A stretch of 64,000 nt of DNA from Roseateles puraquae (lineage in GTDB: Bacteria; Pseudomonadota; Gammaproteobacteria; Burkholderiales; Burkholderiaceae_C): positions 310,001 through 374,000 of the forward strand of contig NZ_NISI01000007.1 in NCBI RefSeq assembly GCF_002205845.1, written 5' to 3'. The position numbers were made by a program, and so were the translations under genes. This document shows positions 29,676 through 37,926 of this stretch, in pieces (position 1 is the first letter of the stretch; the number at the start of each line of letters is the position of its first letter). The notes under the pieces were generated by a model that was given only the letters and a program-made list of their open reading frames with translations, was not told the DNA's origin and searched no databases.

Positions 29676-30383
29676 CTAAACGCTCAGCTTCTCCAGCAAG
29701 TCCGCACGGTGTGCCGCGTTGGTCGAATCGCCCTGGGCCGTCACCTGGCCGCGCTCGATCAGGTAGTAGCGCTGCGTGAGTGCGATGGCGCGCTGCACGT
29801 TCTGCTCTACGAGCACGATGGGGATGCCGTCCCGAGCCAGTCCGGCCATGAGCTCGAATAGCTCGTCCACGATCATCGGCGCCAGACCTTCCGTGGGCTC
29901 GTCGATCAGCAGCAGCTTGGGTGCGCCGGCCAGCACGCGCGCCATGGCGAGCATCTGCTGCTCCCCGCCAGATAGGGTGGTGCCCATCTGACGTCGGCGC
30001 TCGGCCAGGCGCGGGAAACGCTGGTAGATCTGCTCGAGCTTGCTGCGCGACTCCGCACGGCTGCGGCGGGGCGCCTGGAGGAGACCGAGCTTGAGGTTCT
30101 CCTCCACCGTCAGGCCCGGAAAGATGCGCCGGTCTTCCGGCACCAGGCCGATGCCGCGGCGGCAGACCTGCTCGGGCGCGGCGCCCGTCATGTCCTCACC
30201 ATCGAAGTGCAGCGCGCCCCGGCTAGGTCGAACCCAGCCGGCGATGGTCTTGATCACAGTCGTCTTGCCCACGCCGTTGCGGCCGAATAGGCCCACTACC
30301 TCGCCGGAGCCGACGCTTAGCGAGATGCCCTGCAGCACATGGCTGAGCCCGTAGTGCGTGTGCACGTCCTTGAGTTCAAGCAT
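29676..30383 (-). CDS. livF: Branched-chain-type ABC transporter ATPase, LivF family
   Basis: Second ATP-binding subunit of a Liv/HAAT-type importer, 235 aa. Walker A GRNGVGKTT at 34-42, signature LSGGEQQMLAMARVL, Walker B LLLIDEPTEGL, and the LivF-typical switch VLVEQNVQRAI. It is the last gene of the long reverse-strand operon and overlaps livG by 8 bp. Such transporters carry branched-chain amino acids, but many in catabolic clusters import aromatic or other organic acids, which is likely here given the neighbours. Confidence 0.93.
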   Translation of the reverse strand: MLELKDVHTHYGLSHVLQGISLSVGSGEVVGLFGRNGVGKTTVIKTIAGWVRPSRGALHFDGEDMTGAAPEQVCRRGIGLVPEDRRIFPGLTVEENLKLGLLQAPRRSRAESRSKLEQIYQRFPRLAERRRQMGTTLSGGEQQMLAMARVLAGAPKLLLIDEPTEGLAPMIVDELFELMAGLARDGIPIVLVEQNVQRAIALTQRYYLIERGQVTAQGDSTNAAHRADLLEKLSV

Positions 30384-31128
30384 GGTGCTCTCCGAAATAG
30401 GCGGCCTGCACCGCCGCGTTCGCCCGCACGGCCGCAGGCGTTCCCTCGGCCAGCTTCTGACCCTGGTGCATCACGATCACATGGTCGGAGAGCTGCATCA
30501 CCAGGTCCACATCGTGCTCCACCAGCAGCACCGAAAGGCCATGCTCGCGCACCAGCCCGCGGATCATCTGCTCGGTCTCGCGGGTGTCGGCGTGGCTCAT
30601 GCCCTGCGTTGGCTCGTCCAGCAGCAGCAGGCGGGGCCGCGCGGCTAGCGAAACCGCGATCTCCAGCCGCCGCCGCTCGCCGTGCGAGAGAAAGCCCGCC
30701 AGCTCGTCCGCCTTGTCGGCCAGGCCGAATTGCTCAATCAGCTCATCCACCCGGGCCAGCGCCTGCCGACTGCGAGTGAGCGAGCGCAGCAGGCCCTGGC
30801 CGCGCTCCAGGAACTGCGCGGCCAGGCGTAGGTTCTCGCGCACCGGTAGCTCGAAGAAGAGATTGGTGATCTGGAAGGAGCGCGCCAGGCCGGCGGCCAG
30901 CATCTGGTGGGGCGCAGCACCGGTCAGCTCGCGGCCCTCGAAGCGCACCGTGCCGCTGCTGGGCCTGATGGCTCCGCTGATCAGGTTGAACAGGCTGCTC
31001 TTGCCCGCGCCATTGGGACCGATCACGGCCGTGATGGCGCCGGGCTGGGCGTCGAAACTGACGTCGCTGACCGCCTGCAGCGAGCCGAAGCGCACGCCCA
31101 AACCCCGGACTTCGAGAAGAGCACTCAT
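30376..31128 (-). CDS. livG: Branched-chain-type ABC transporter ATPase, LivG family
   Basis: 250-aa ATPase. Walker A GPNGAGKSS at 37-45, signature LSHGERRRLEIAVSL, Walker B LLLLDEPTQGMSHADT, then LLVEHDVDLVMQLSDHVIVM. The C-terminal helix characteristic of LivG is present (LAEGTPAAVRANAAVQAAYF). It overlaps livM by 4 bp and livF by 8 bp. Confidence 0.93.
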   Translation of the reverse strand: MSALLEVRGLGVRFGSLQAVSDVSFDAQPGAITAVIGPNGAGKSSLFNLISGAIRPSSGTVRFEGRELTGAAPHQMLAAGLARSFQITNLFFELPVRENLRLAAQFLERGQGLLRSLTRSRQALARVDELIEQFGLADKADELAGFLSHGERRRLEIAVSLAARPRLLLLDEPTQGMSHADTRETEQMIRGLVREHGLSVLLVEHDVDLVMQLSDHVIVMHQGQKLAEGTPAAVRANAAVQAAYFGEHHA

Positions 31129-32162
31129 GACTTGTTTCCTCTCAGATAGAGCCAGCGCTGAAGGTGCGGCAGGCTGCTGCCGATCAGGCCGCGCGGCAGC
31201 AGGATCACCGCCACCACGAAGAGCAGTCCGATGACGATGTGGTGGTGGGAGGTGAAGGAGCCGACGACGGAGCGCAGGCCGGTCAGCAGGGCTGATCCGT
31301 AGAGCGGCCCGATCAGCGTGCCGGTGCCGCCGACGATGACATTGATCACCGCCTGGCCCGAGACCTGGAAGAACATCAGCTCTGGCGAGACAAAGCCGCG
31401 CAGCATCGGGTAGAGCGCGCCGCTGGCACCGGCCATGCAGGCCGCAGCGACGAAGGCTGCGAGCTTGTAGCGCCAGGGGTCGAAGCCGAGGAAGGCCACG
31501 CGGTGCTCGTTGACACGGATGGCATCGAGCTGCCGGCCCAGCGGTGTGCCCATCAGGTGTCGCAGGACGAGGTAGAGCGCGGCGACGAAGGCCAGGGTGA
31601 CGAGGAAGAAGCCCAGCGGATCGTCCGAGCCCAAACCCGGCAACACAGCCGCAGCCGGAACACCGATGATGCCGTCCGAGGCGCCAAGCTCGCGGGTGTT
31701 GAACACGACCTTGGAGACGACCTGTGCCAGGCCGAAGCTGATCAGCGCGAAGTACACGCCCTTGGAACGGATTGCAATCAACCCGCCCACCAGGCCGGCC
31801 AGCGCGCTGACGGCCACGGCCACTGCCAACGCCAGCCAGAACGATGCCGCCCAGTGCTGGAGCACCAGCGCGGAGACATAGGCGCCCAGGCCGAAGAACA
31901 GCGCCTGGCCCAGCGGCAGCAGGCCCGTGCGACCAAGCAGCAGGTCCACGGAGAGCGCGAGGCCGCCGAAGATCAGGGCCTCGGTTGCCAGCCGGACGAA
32001 GAACTGGTCGCCCAGCGCCGTGGCCACAAGGCCGAAGACGGCGGCACCCACGAAGAAGACCCAGGCCAGCAGGCGCAATGCGTCGGGCGGCGCGCGTCGG
32101 TCGCGCGGCGGCGTCGCCACGCCGGTTGGCGCGGGCGGAGGAGTGAGGATGGCGTCACGCAT
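31125..32162 (-). CDS. livM: Branched-chain-type ABC transporter permease, LivM family
   Basis: 345-aa inner-membrane permease with about ten hydrophobic segments; typical LivM sequences include LLLGRTGLLPLGQALFFGLG and IVGGTGTLIGPLYGSALL. The N-terminal 35 residues are polar and Pro/Arg-rich. It overlaps livH by 8 bp and livG by 4 bp, as expected for one transcript. Confidence 0.92.
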   Translation of the reverse strand: MRDAILTPPPAPTGVATPPRDRRAPPDALRLLAWVFFVGAAVFGLVATALGDQFFVRLATEALIFGGLALSVDLLLGRTGLLPLGQALFFGLGAYVSALVLQHWAASFWLALAVAVAVSALAGLVGGLIAIRSKGVYFALISFGLAQVVSKVVFNTRELGASDGIIGVPAAAVLPGLGSDDPLGFFLVTLAFVAALYLVLRHLMGTPLGRQLDAIRVNEHRVAFLGFDPWRYKLAAFVAAACMAGASGALYPMLRGFVSPELMFFQVSGQAVINVIVGGTGTLIGPLYGSALLTGLRSVVGSFTSHHHIVIGLLFVVAVILLPRGLIGSSLPHLQRWLYLRGNKS

Positions 32163-33048
32163 GACCGAGCTTTCCGAACAGACCCAGTGGCCGCCACATC
32201 AGCACCAGCACCATGATGCCGAAGAGCAGCGGGTCGCTCCACACGGGAGAAATGAAGAGGCTGGAGATGGACTGCACCTGCGTCAGCAGCAGTCCGGCGA
32301 GCACTGCGCCTTTGATGGAGCCCATGCCGCCGATGATCACGACCGAGAACGCGATCAGCACGAAGTCGCGCCCCATGGTCGGGAAGACCGAGTAGATGGG
32401 CGCGAGCAGCACGCCGGCCAGCCCCGCCAGTGCCACGCCGAATGCGAAGGTTCCGGCGTAAACGCGCGCCACCGGCACGCCCAGCGAGGCGCTCATGTGC
32501 CGGTCGAAGGCCGCGGCCCGCACGATGGCGCCCAGCGGCGTGCGGAAGACCAGCAGCCAGACCCCCGCGATCAGCAGGCCACCGAAGCCCATGACGAAGA
32601 GACGGTAGTTCGGGAAGAACAGGCCTACCACTTCCCTGGCACCGCTGATCGGCGACTCGACGCGTAGTGGGTTGGCGCCGAAGGCGATTTTGAGCACGTC
32701 TTCCAGCACCACGCCCACGCCAAAGGTCAGCAGCAGTGTGAGCGTGTGACGGTCCTTGCTGTGGAAGACGCGCTGTATCAGCCCACGCTCGGTGGCGTAG
32801 CCCATCACGGCCATCAGCAGCGGCGTGAGCAGCAAGGCCCACCAGAACGACATGCCCAGGCCCAACAGGGCCACGGCCACGTAGGCACCGATGGCGTAGA
32901 ACTCGCCGTGGGCCATGTTGATCACGTCCAGCAGGCCGAAGATGATGGTCAGGCCCAGCGCCATCAGCACCACGGCCACGCCGATGGACAGGCCGTTGAT
33001 CATCTGCGGTGCGAGAACGAATTGCAGCCAATCAACGGCTTCGTTCAT
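32155..33048 (-). CDS. livH: Branched-chain-type ABC transporter permease, LivH family
   Basis: 297-aa permease. ATG 33048 (MNEAVDWLQFVLAPQMINGL) is chosen because it follows a ribosome site (CGGAGG on the reverse strand) and matches LivH N-termini; the open frame upstream overlaps the binding-protein gene. Typical motifs are LGLTIIFGLLDVINMAHGEF and VIIGGMGSIKGAVLAGLLL. It lies 13 bp after the periplasmic binding protein gene. Confidence 0.92.
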   Translation of the reverse strand: MNEAVDWLQFVLAPQMINGLSIGVAVVLMALGLTIIFGLLDVINMAHGEFYAIGAYVAVALLGLGMSFWWALLLTPLLMAVMGYATERGLIQRVFHSKDRHTLTLLLTFGVGVVLEDVLKIAFGANPLRVESPISGAREVVGLFFPNYRLFVMGFGGLLIAGVWLLVFRTPLGAIVRAAAFDRHMSASLGVPVARVYAGTFAFGVALAGLAGVLLAPIYSVFPTMGRDFVLIAFSVVIIGGMGSIKGAVLAGLLLTQVQSISSLFISPVWSDPLLFGIMVLVLMWRPLGLFGKLGHA

Positions 33049-33061
33049 GACGGCCTCCGGC

Positions 33062-34228
33062 TCAGAACTTGGTGCAGCTGTCGGCGCCGATCGCCGCCGC
33101 AGCCGCGACCTTGCCGACGATTTCGAATTTCCCGCCATTGACGCGCACCGCGTACATATCCTGCATGGCCTGGTGGTCGCCCGCGCGCATGGTCTTGGTG
33201 CCCTGCGGCGTGCTCCACTGGATGCCGCGCATGGCCTCGCGGACCTTGTCGGTCTCGGTGCTCTTGGCCTTCTCGACCGCGGCCTTGTAGAAGAACAGCA
33301 CGCCGTAGCTGTCGGCACCATAGAGGTCGGGCTGGGACTTGTTGGCGGCCTCGAATTCGGCGACGAACTTCTTGTTCTCCGGCGAGTCCAGGCTGGTCGA
33401 GTAGCCCACGCCGGTGACGAAGCCGTCCGCGGCCTTGCCGATGGCCGCGAGGTTCTGCGAAGTCACGGTGCCCGAGGCGCCCACCACCTGCACATTGCGG
33501 TTAAGGCCGAACTCGGCCATCTGCGTGAACAGCCGCACCGTGTCGTTGCCGGCCACGGACGTGTAGATCACCGCCGGCCGGGCCGAACGGATCTGGCCGA
33601 AGAAGGGCGAGTAGTCCTTGTTGTCCAGCGGCGCGAACACCTCGCCCACGGTCTTGGCGCCCTTGCCTTCCGCGGCCGACCTGAAGGCGGCGACGGTGCT
33701 GCGGCCCATCTCGTAGTCGGGGCCGAGGTAGAAGACATTGGCATTGGGCTTGGTGCTCGACAGCCAGTCGGCCAGCGCCGCGGACTGCATGCCGGCGCGG
33801 GCGTTGACGCGGAAGACGTTGGGCGAGCACTTGTCCGCCGTGATCGAGTCGGCGAAGGACACGGTGGTCGCGATCAGCTTGCCGTTGCGTTCGGCCAGCT
33901 GGCCCACCGCCAGCGTGGAGCCAGAGTTGACGGTGCCGGTGAGGAAGTCCACCTTGCTGACCTGGAACAGCTTCTCGGCCTTCTGCACGGCCACGGCCGG
34001 GTTGGCTTCCTCGTCCTCGTAGATCAGTTCGAGCTTGCGGCCCATCACGCCGCCGCCGGCATTGATCTGGGCGGCGGCCAGGTCCAGACCCCACTTGACC
34101 TGCTGGCCGATGCCCGCGTAGGTGCCCGACAGCGGCGTGACGACGCCAATGCGGATGGGCGCCTGCGCGCTGGCAGCGGCGCTACCGAACAGGGCCAGGG
34201 CGAAGGTGCTGAATTGCAGTGCTTTCAT
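33062..34228 (-). CDS. Periplasmic substrate-binding protein of the Liv-type transporter
   Basis: 388 aa with a Sec signal peptide (MKALQFSTFALALFGSAAASAQA, cleaved about residue 22). The mature part is a type I periplasmic binding protein of the LivJ/amide-urea-aromatic group (IRIGVVTPLSGTYAGIGQQV, DLYGADSYGVLFFYKA). ATG 34228 was chosen for the signal peptide. Family members in aromatic-degrading bacteria bind benzoate-like compounds, but ligand specificity cannot be read from sequence. It lies directly upstream of livH. Confidence 0.92.
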   Translation of the reverse strand: MKALQFSTFALALFGSAAASAQAPIRIGVVTPLSGTYAGIGQQVKWGLDLAAAQINAGGGVMGRKLELIYEDEEANPAVAVQKAEKLFQVSKVDFLTGTVNSGSTLAVGQLAERNGKLIATTVSFADSITADKCSPNVFRVNARAGMQSAALADWLSSTKPNANVFYLGPDYEMGRSTVAAFRSAAEGKGAKTVGEVFAPLDNKDYSPFFGQIRSARPAVIYTSVAGNDTVRLFTQMAEFGLNRNVQVVGASGTVTSQNLAAIGKAADGFVTGVGYSTSLDSPENKKFVAEFEAANKSQPDLYGADSYGVLFFYKAAVEKAKSTETDKVREAMRGIQWSTPQGTKTMRAGDHQAMQDMYAVRVNGGKFEIVGKVAAAAAIGADSCTKF

Positions 34229-34256
34229 GGTGTTTGTCTCCTGTTGTTGTCGTGGG

Positions 34257-35069
34257 TCAGAGGCCGGTGAAGGCCGGCTTGCGCTTGGAATGGAAGGCCT
34301 CGACGCCCTCCTTGAAATCGGCTGAGCTGCGCAAGCGGGAGTAGCAATGACCTTCGAGCTCGATGGCGATGGACAGCGGCGAGTCCTCGGTGTCGTTGAG
34401 CAGCTTCTTGGCAGTGCGCTGTGCCAGGGGGCTGAAGGAGCGCAGCTCGTCCACCAGCGCGTCGGTGGCCTTCTCCAGCTCGGCGTCGGGCACGCAGTCG
34501 GTCGCCACGCCCCACTCGAAGGCCTGGCGGCCGCTGATGCGGCGCGAACGCATGACGATGTCCTTGGTGCGCGTGATGCCCACCATCTTCTGCAGGCGCG
34601 CGGAACCGCCGGAGCCCGGGATCTGGCCAAGCTTCTGCTCGGGCAGCGCGTACAGCGCGGTGTCGGTGACGAGGCGGAAGTCGCAGGCCAGCGACAGCTC
34701 GAAGCCCACGCCGAAGCAATAGCCGCGCGCCGCGGCGATCACCGGCTTGCTGCAGCGGGCCGGCGCGGCCACGTTCCAGGCCAGTTTGGAGACGTGCTCG
34801 GGCGAAGCCTCAAGGAAGCCCTTGATGTCGCCGCCGCTGGAGAAGTGCTCGCCGATGGCGCGCAGGACGATCACGCGCACGCGCGTGTCGGCGTCCAGTG
34901 CTTCGAAAGTGATGCGCAGCTGCTCGCGCGCCCGCATGCTGATGACGTTGAGCGGCGGGCGCTCGAGGACGATGTCGGCCCGCTCGCGCGCGGGGTCGAT
35001 CTCGACATGGAAGCCGTCCAGCTCGGCCGGCAGCGTCTGCGCCGGGTGGTTCAGGTCAGTCAGCATCAT
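34257..35069 (-). CDS. Enoyl-CoA hydratase/isomerase (crotonase family)
   Basis: 270-aa crotonase-fold enzyme acting on a CoA thioester. The oxyanion-hole segment is FSSGGDIKGF. The two positions that carry the catalytic glutamates in hydratases are filled (GVGFELSLACDFR and ALPEQKLGQIPGSGG). ATG 35069 overlaps the ligase gene by 14 bp; the longer frame is a shadow. It sits between an acyl-CoA ligase and an importer, so it likely processes the ligase product; hydratase, isomerase and hydrolase activities cannot be separated here. Confidence 0.88.
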   Translation of the reverse strand: MMLTDLNHPAQTLPAELDGFHVEIDPARERADIVLERPPLNVISMRAREQLRITFEALDADTRVRVIVLRAIGEHFSSGGDIKGFLEASPEHVSKLAWNVAAPARCSKPVIAAARGYCFGVGFELSLACDFRLVTDTALYALPEQKLGQIPGSGGSARLQKMVGITRTKDIVMRSRRISGRQAFEWGVATDCVPDAELEKATDALVDELRSFSPLAQRTAKKLLNDTEDSPLSIAIELEGHCYSRLRSSADFKEGVEAFHSKRKPAFTGL

Positions 35070-36588
35070 GGTTTTGCTCTCCGATGGGTTCGTAGTCACC
35101 CGCCACCAGCTTGCGGCGCAACACCTTGCCGACGGGGGATTTGGGGATCTCGCGGACGAAGACGTAGTCGCGCGGGCGCTTGAAATTGACGAGGTCGGAG
35201 CTGCGGCAGTGCGCATCTAGCGCGGCCGGCTCAACGGGCGAGCGCGTCTTGACGAAGGCCACCACCTTCTGGCCCCAGCGCTCATCGGCCAGGCCGGCCA
35301 CGGCTACCTCGTCGACGGCGGGATGCAGGGACAGCACCGACTCGATGTCGACAGGCGAGATGTTCTCGCCGCCGCTGATGATCATGTCGTCCACGCGGCC
35401 GGTGACGAAGAGGTCGCCGTCGGCGTCCACATAGCCGGTGTCGCCCGTGAAGTACCAGCCCTCGCGCAGGCTCTTGGCGTTGGCATCGGGGCGCTGGTGG
35501 TATCCCTCGAAGGCCTCGTCGCTGAGCAGGTCGGCAATGATCTGGCCCTCTTCCATGGGCCTGGCGCGGCGCTCGACCGACTTGCCGTCCAGCGCCACCA
35601 CGCGCAGCCGCGTATTGATGCCGGCACGGCCGGCCGAGCCCGGCTTGCCCACGGCGTCCTGGTTGATGGCCACGGTGTAGATCTCGGAGCTGCCGTAGTG
35701 GTTGACGAAGAGCTCCGGCCGGAAGGCTGCCTGCAGGCGCAGCAACAGCGCGTCGTGCATGGGCGCGCCGGCAAAGCCTAGCTTGCGCACGGCGGTGACA
35801 TCGGTGGCGGCGAAGGTCGGATGCGCCAGCAGGTCGTGATACAGCGTCGGCACCAGGTAGAGGTGGCTGATGCGCTCGCCCGCGATGGCGCGCAGCGCGG
35901 TGCCGGCATCGAAGCGCGGCATGCAGACGAAGCGGCCGTCCAGCAGTGCCAGGGCCAGCAGCGAGCGCACGCCCATGGTGTGATACAGCGGCATCACGCC
36001 CAGCGTGCGCTCGCCGTAGCCGTAGCGGTTCTGCGCAACATGCGCGAGCGCGGCGATGCGCTCGGCGCGCTGACGGCGAGGCACGCCCTTGGGCGCGCCG
36101 GTGGTGCCCGAGGTGTAGAGCATCAGCGACCAGTCCTCGGCCAGCGCCCGGGGCACGGGCTCGGCGGCGCCGGCCAGCACGTCGTCGTAGCGCCGCTCGC
36201 CGACGCCGACGCCGATGCGCAGGGCCAGTGCCGACAGCACCGACGCCTCCACCGCGGCCTCCGACGCCTGCTCGTAAACCAGCACCCGAGCGCCCGAATC
36301 CTTCAGCACATGGTCGATCTCCTCGGGCTTGGCGCGCCAGTTCAGCGGCGTCATCACGATGCCGGCGAACTGGCAGGCCCAGTGCAGCGTGGCCGCCTCG
36401 TGGCGGTTCTGCAGGATGGACAGCAGGTGGTCGCCGCGCCGCAGGCCCAGCGCGGCCAGGCCCTGCTGGGCGGCGCCGATGCGCAAGGCCCAGTCCGCGT
36501 AGGTCAGTCGCGTGTCGCCGTCCACGAGGGCGATGGCGCCCGGTGCCCGCTCGACGCTTTGCAGGAAGGTGCGGCCGAGGTCAAGCAT
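35056..36588 (-). CDS. AMP-forming acyl/aryl-CoA ligase
   Basis: 510-aa ANL-superfamily enzyme that adenylates a carboxylic acid and transfers it to CoA. The P-loop is LMLYTSGTTGAPKGVPRRQR, followed by VNHYGSSEIYT, YFTGDTGYVDADGD and the terminal PKSPVGKVLRRKLV with the catalytic lysine. The acid-pocket region (GVMPLYHTMGVRSLLALAL, LGFAGAPMHD) resembles benzoate- and 4-halobenzoate-CoA ligases, so an aromatic acid is a reasonable guess. The start overlaps the iron-sulfur subunit gene by 8 bp. Confidence 0.87.
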   Translation of the reverse strand: MLDLGRTFLQSVERAPGAIALVDGDTRLTYADWALRIGAAQQGLAALGLRRGDHLLSILQNRHEAATLHWACQFAGIVMTPLNWRAKPEEIDHVLKDSGARVLVYEQASEAAVEASVLSALALRIGVGVGERRYDDVLAGAAEPVPRALAEDWSLMLYTSGTTGAPKGVPRRQRAERIAALAHVAQNRYGYGERTLGVMPLYHTMGVRSLLALALLDGRFVCMPRFDAGTALRAIAGERISHLYLVPTLYHDLLAHPTFAATDVTAVRKLGFAGAPMHDALLLRLQAAFRPELFVNHYGSSEIYTVAINQDAVGKPGSAGRAGINTRLRVVALDGKSVERRARPMEEGQIIADLLSDEAFEGYHQRPDANAKSLREGWYFTGDTGYVDADGDLFVTGRVDDMIISGGENISPVDIESVLSLHPAVDEVAVAGLADERWGQKVVAFVKTRSPVEPAALDAHCRSSDLVNFKRPRDYVFVREIPKSPVGKVLRRKLVAGDYEPIGEQNHDAD

Positions 36589-37093
36589 GGGCCACCTCCA
36601 GCACCGCCGCCACGATGGGCGTGTAGCCCGTGCAGCGGCACAGGTGTCCGGACAGCATGTCCCGCACATCGGCTTCGTCAGGCTTGCGGCCGGCCTCGCG
36701 CAGCCGCGCCAGCCAGTCGGTGCAGGACATCAGGATGCCCGCGGTGCAGAAGCCGCATTGCAGCGCGTGGTGTCGCTTGAAGGCCGCCTGCAGCGCGCCC
36801 AGCATGCCGTCCGGACTGGCTAGGCCCTCGACCGTGTCCACGCGGCGGCCGTCCGCCTGCACGGCCAGCGTGAGGCAGGCCCGCACCGCGACGCCGTCGA
36901 TCTGCACGGTGCACGCGCCGCAGACGCCATGCTCGCAGCCGACGTGGGTGCCAGTGGCGCCGAGCTCCTGCCGCAGGAAGTCGCTCAGCAGCAGGCGCGG
37001 CGCGGCATGACCGCTGCGCGCACAGCCGTTGAGCTGCAGCTCAATGGGATGCTGCCGGTCGCGGAGCAACTGGGCACTTGAGGAGGAGGTCAT
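36581..37093 (-). CDS. Molybdenum hydroxylase, small [2Fe-2S] subunit
   Basis: 170-aa electron-transfer subunit of a xanthine-oxidase-family enzyme (CoxS/HcrC-like). The plant-type cluster ligands are Cys53, Cys58, Cys61 and Cys73 (GCEHGVCGACT). The second cluster has Cys113, Cys116, Cys152 and Cys154 (QCGFC, CRCTGY). It passes electrons from the molybdenum site to the FAD subunit, whose gene overlaps it by ATGA. It lacks a signal peptide, so the enzyme is cytoplasmic. Confidence 0.94.
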   Translation of the reverse strand: MTSSSSAQLLRDRQHPIELQLNGCARSGHAAPRLLLSDFLRQELGATGTHVGCEHGVCGACTVQIDGVAVRACLTLAVQADGRRVDTVEGLASPDGMLGALQAAFKRHHALQCGFCTAGILMSCTDWLARLREAGRKPDEADVRDMLSGHLCRCTGYTPIVAAVLEVAHA

Positions 37094-37926
37094 GCGGGTC
37101 TCCAGACTTGCGCGCGGGCCTGGGCCACGGCCTGGCGGCCGAGCTGGCGCACCAGGTGGCGGCGCGTGGCAGCGCTAATTTGCGGGTCGTCCCGGGCGTC
37201 GAGATCCCAGGCGAATTCATTGAGCGCGTCGTCGAGCGCGCTGCCGTCTAGCGGCGGCAGGTCGCGCGCCAGCGGCCGGTCGGCGACGCCGCCGACGGCC
37301 ACGCGCAGGCCGGCGGCGTCGGCCACCACGGCCACGGCGCAGATCGCGAAGTCGCCGTGCCGGCGCGAGAACTCGGTGAAGCCGAATCCCTGGCCTGGGC
37401 GGGTCAGCGGGAAGCGGGCGGCCTCCAGCAGCTCGTCGCTAGCGCGGGCGGTGCTGAGCATGCCGGTGAAGAAGTCCTGCGCCGCGACCCGGCGTTGTCG
37501 CCTGGCGTTGCCCAGCACCAGCTCGCCCTTCAAGGCCAGCAGGCACAGCGGCAGCTCGGCCGACGGATCGGCGTGGGCGATGGAGCCGCAGACCGTGCCG
37601 CGGTTGCGAATCTGGAAATGCGAGATGTGCGGGAAGGCCAGGGCCAGCAGCGGCAGCTCCTGCGCCAGGCCAGCACGCCACTCCACGCTGGCCTGTGTGG
37701 CGGCGGCGCCGACCTGCAGCCAGCCGTCGTGCACCTCGACCTGCGCCAGCGAGGCGCTGCGCGAAATGTCGACGAGCAGCTGCGGCTGCGCCAGGCGCAT
37801 GTTCAGCACGGCCATCAGCGACTGGCCGCCGGCGAGGATGCGAGCGTCGTCGCCATGGTGGGCCAGCAGCTCGCGGGCCTGCGCGGCGCTGTCCGCGCGC
37901 TGGTAGTCGAAGGCGGCGGGCTTCAC
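37090..37926 (-). CDS. Molybdenum hydroxylase, FAD-binding subunit
   Basis: 278-aa CoxM-like flavoprotein subunit. GTG 37926 is preferred to an upstream ATG at 37962 because it forms a GTGA overlap with the large-subunit stop codon and gives the family N-terminus (KPAAFDYQRADSAAQA). FAD contacts are ARILAGGQSLMAVLNMRL and IRNRGTVCGSIAHADPSAEL. It has only three cysteines, so it lacks the extra 4Fe-4S insertion of 4-hydroxybenzoyl-CoA reductase. That argues against the canonical benzoyl-CoA reductase type. Confidence 0.91.
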   Translation of the reverse strand: MKPAAFDYQRADSAAQARELLAHHGDDARILAGGQSLMAVLNMRLAQPQLLVDISRSASLAQVEVHDGWLQVGAAATQASVEWRAGLAQELPLLALAFPHISHFQIRNRGTVCGSIAHADPSAELPLCLLALKGELVLGNARRQRRVAAQDFFTGMLSTARASDELLEAARFPLTRPGQGFGFTEFSRRHGDFAICAVAVVADAAGLRVAVGGVADRPLARDLPPLDGSALDDALNEFAWDLDARDDPQISAATRRHLVRQLGRQAVAQARAQVWRPA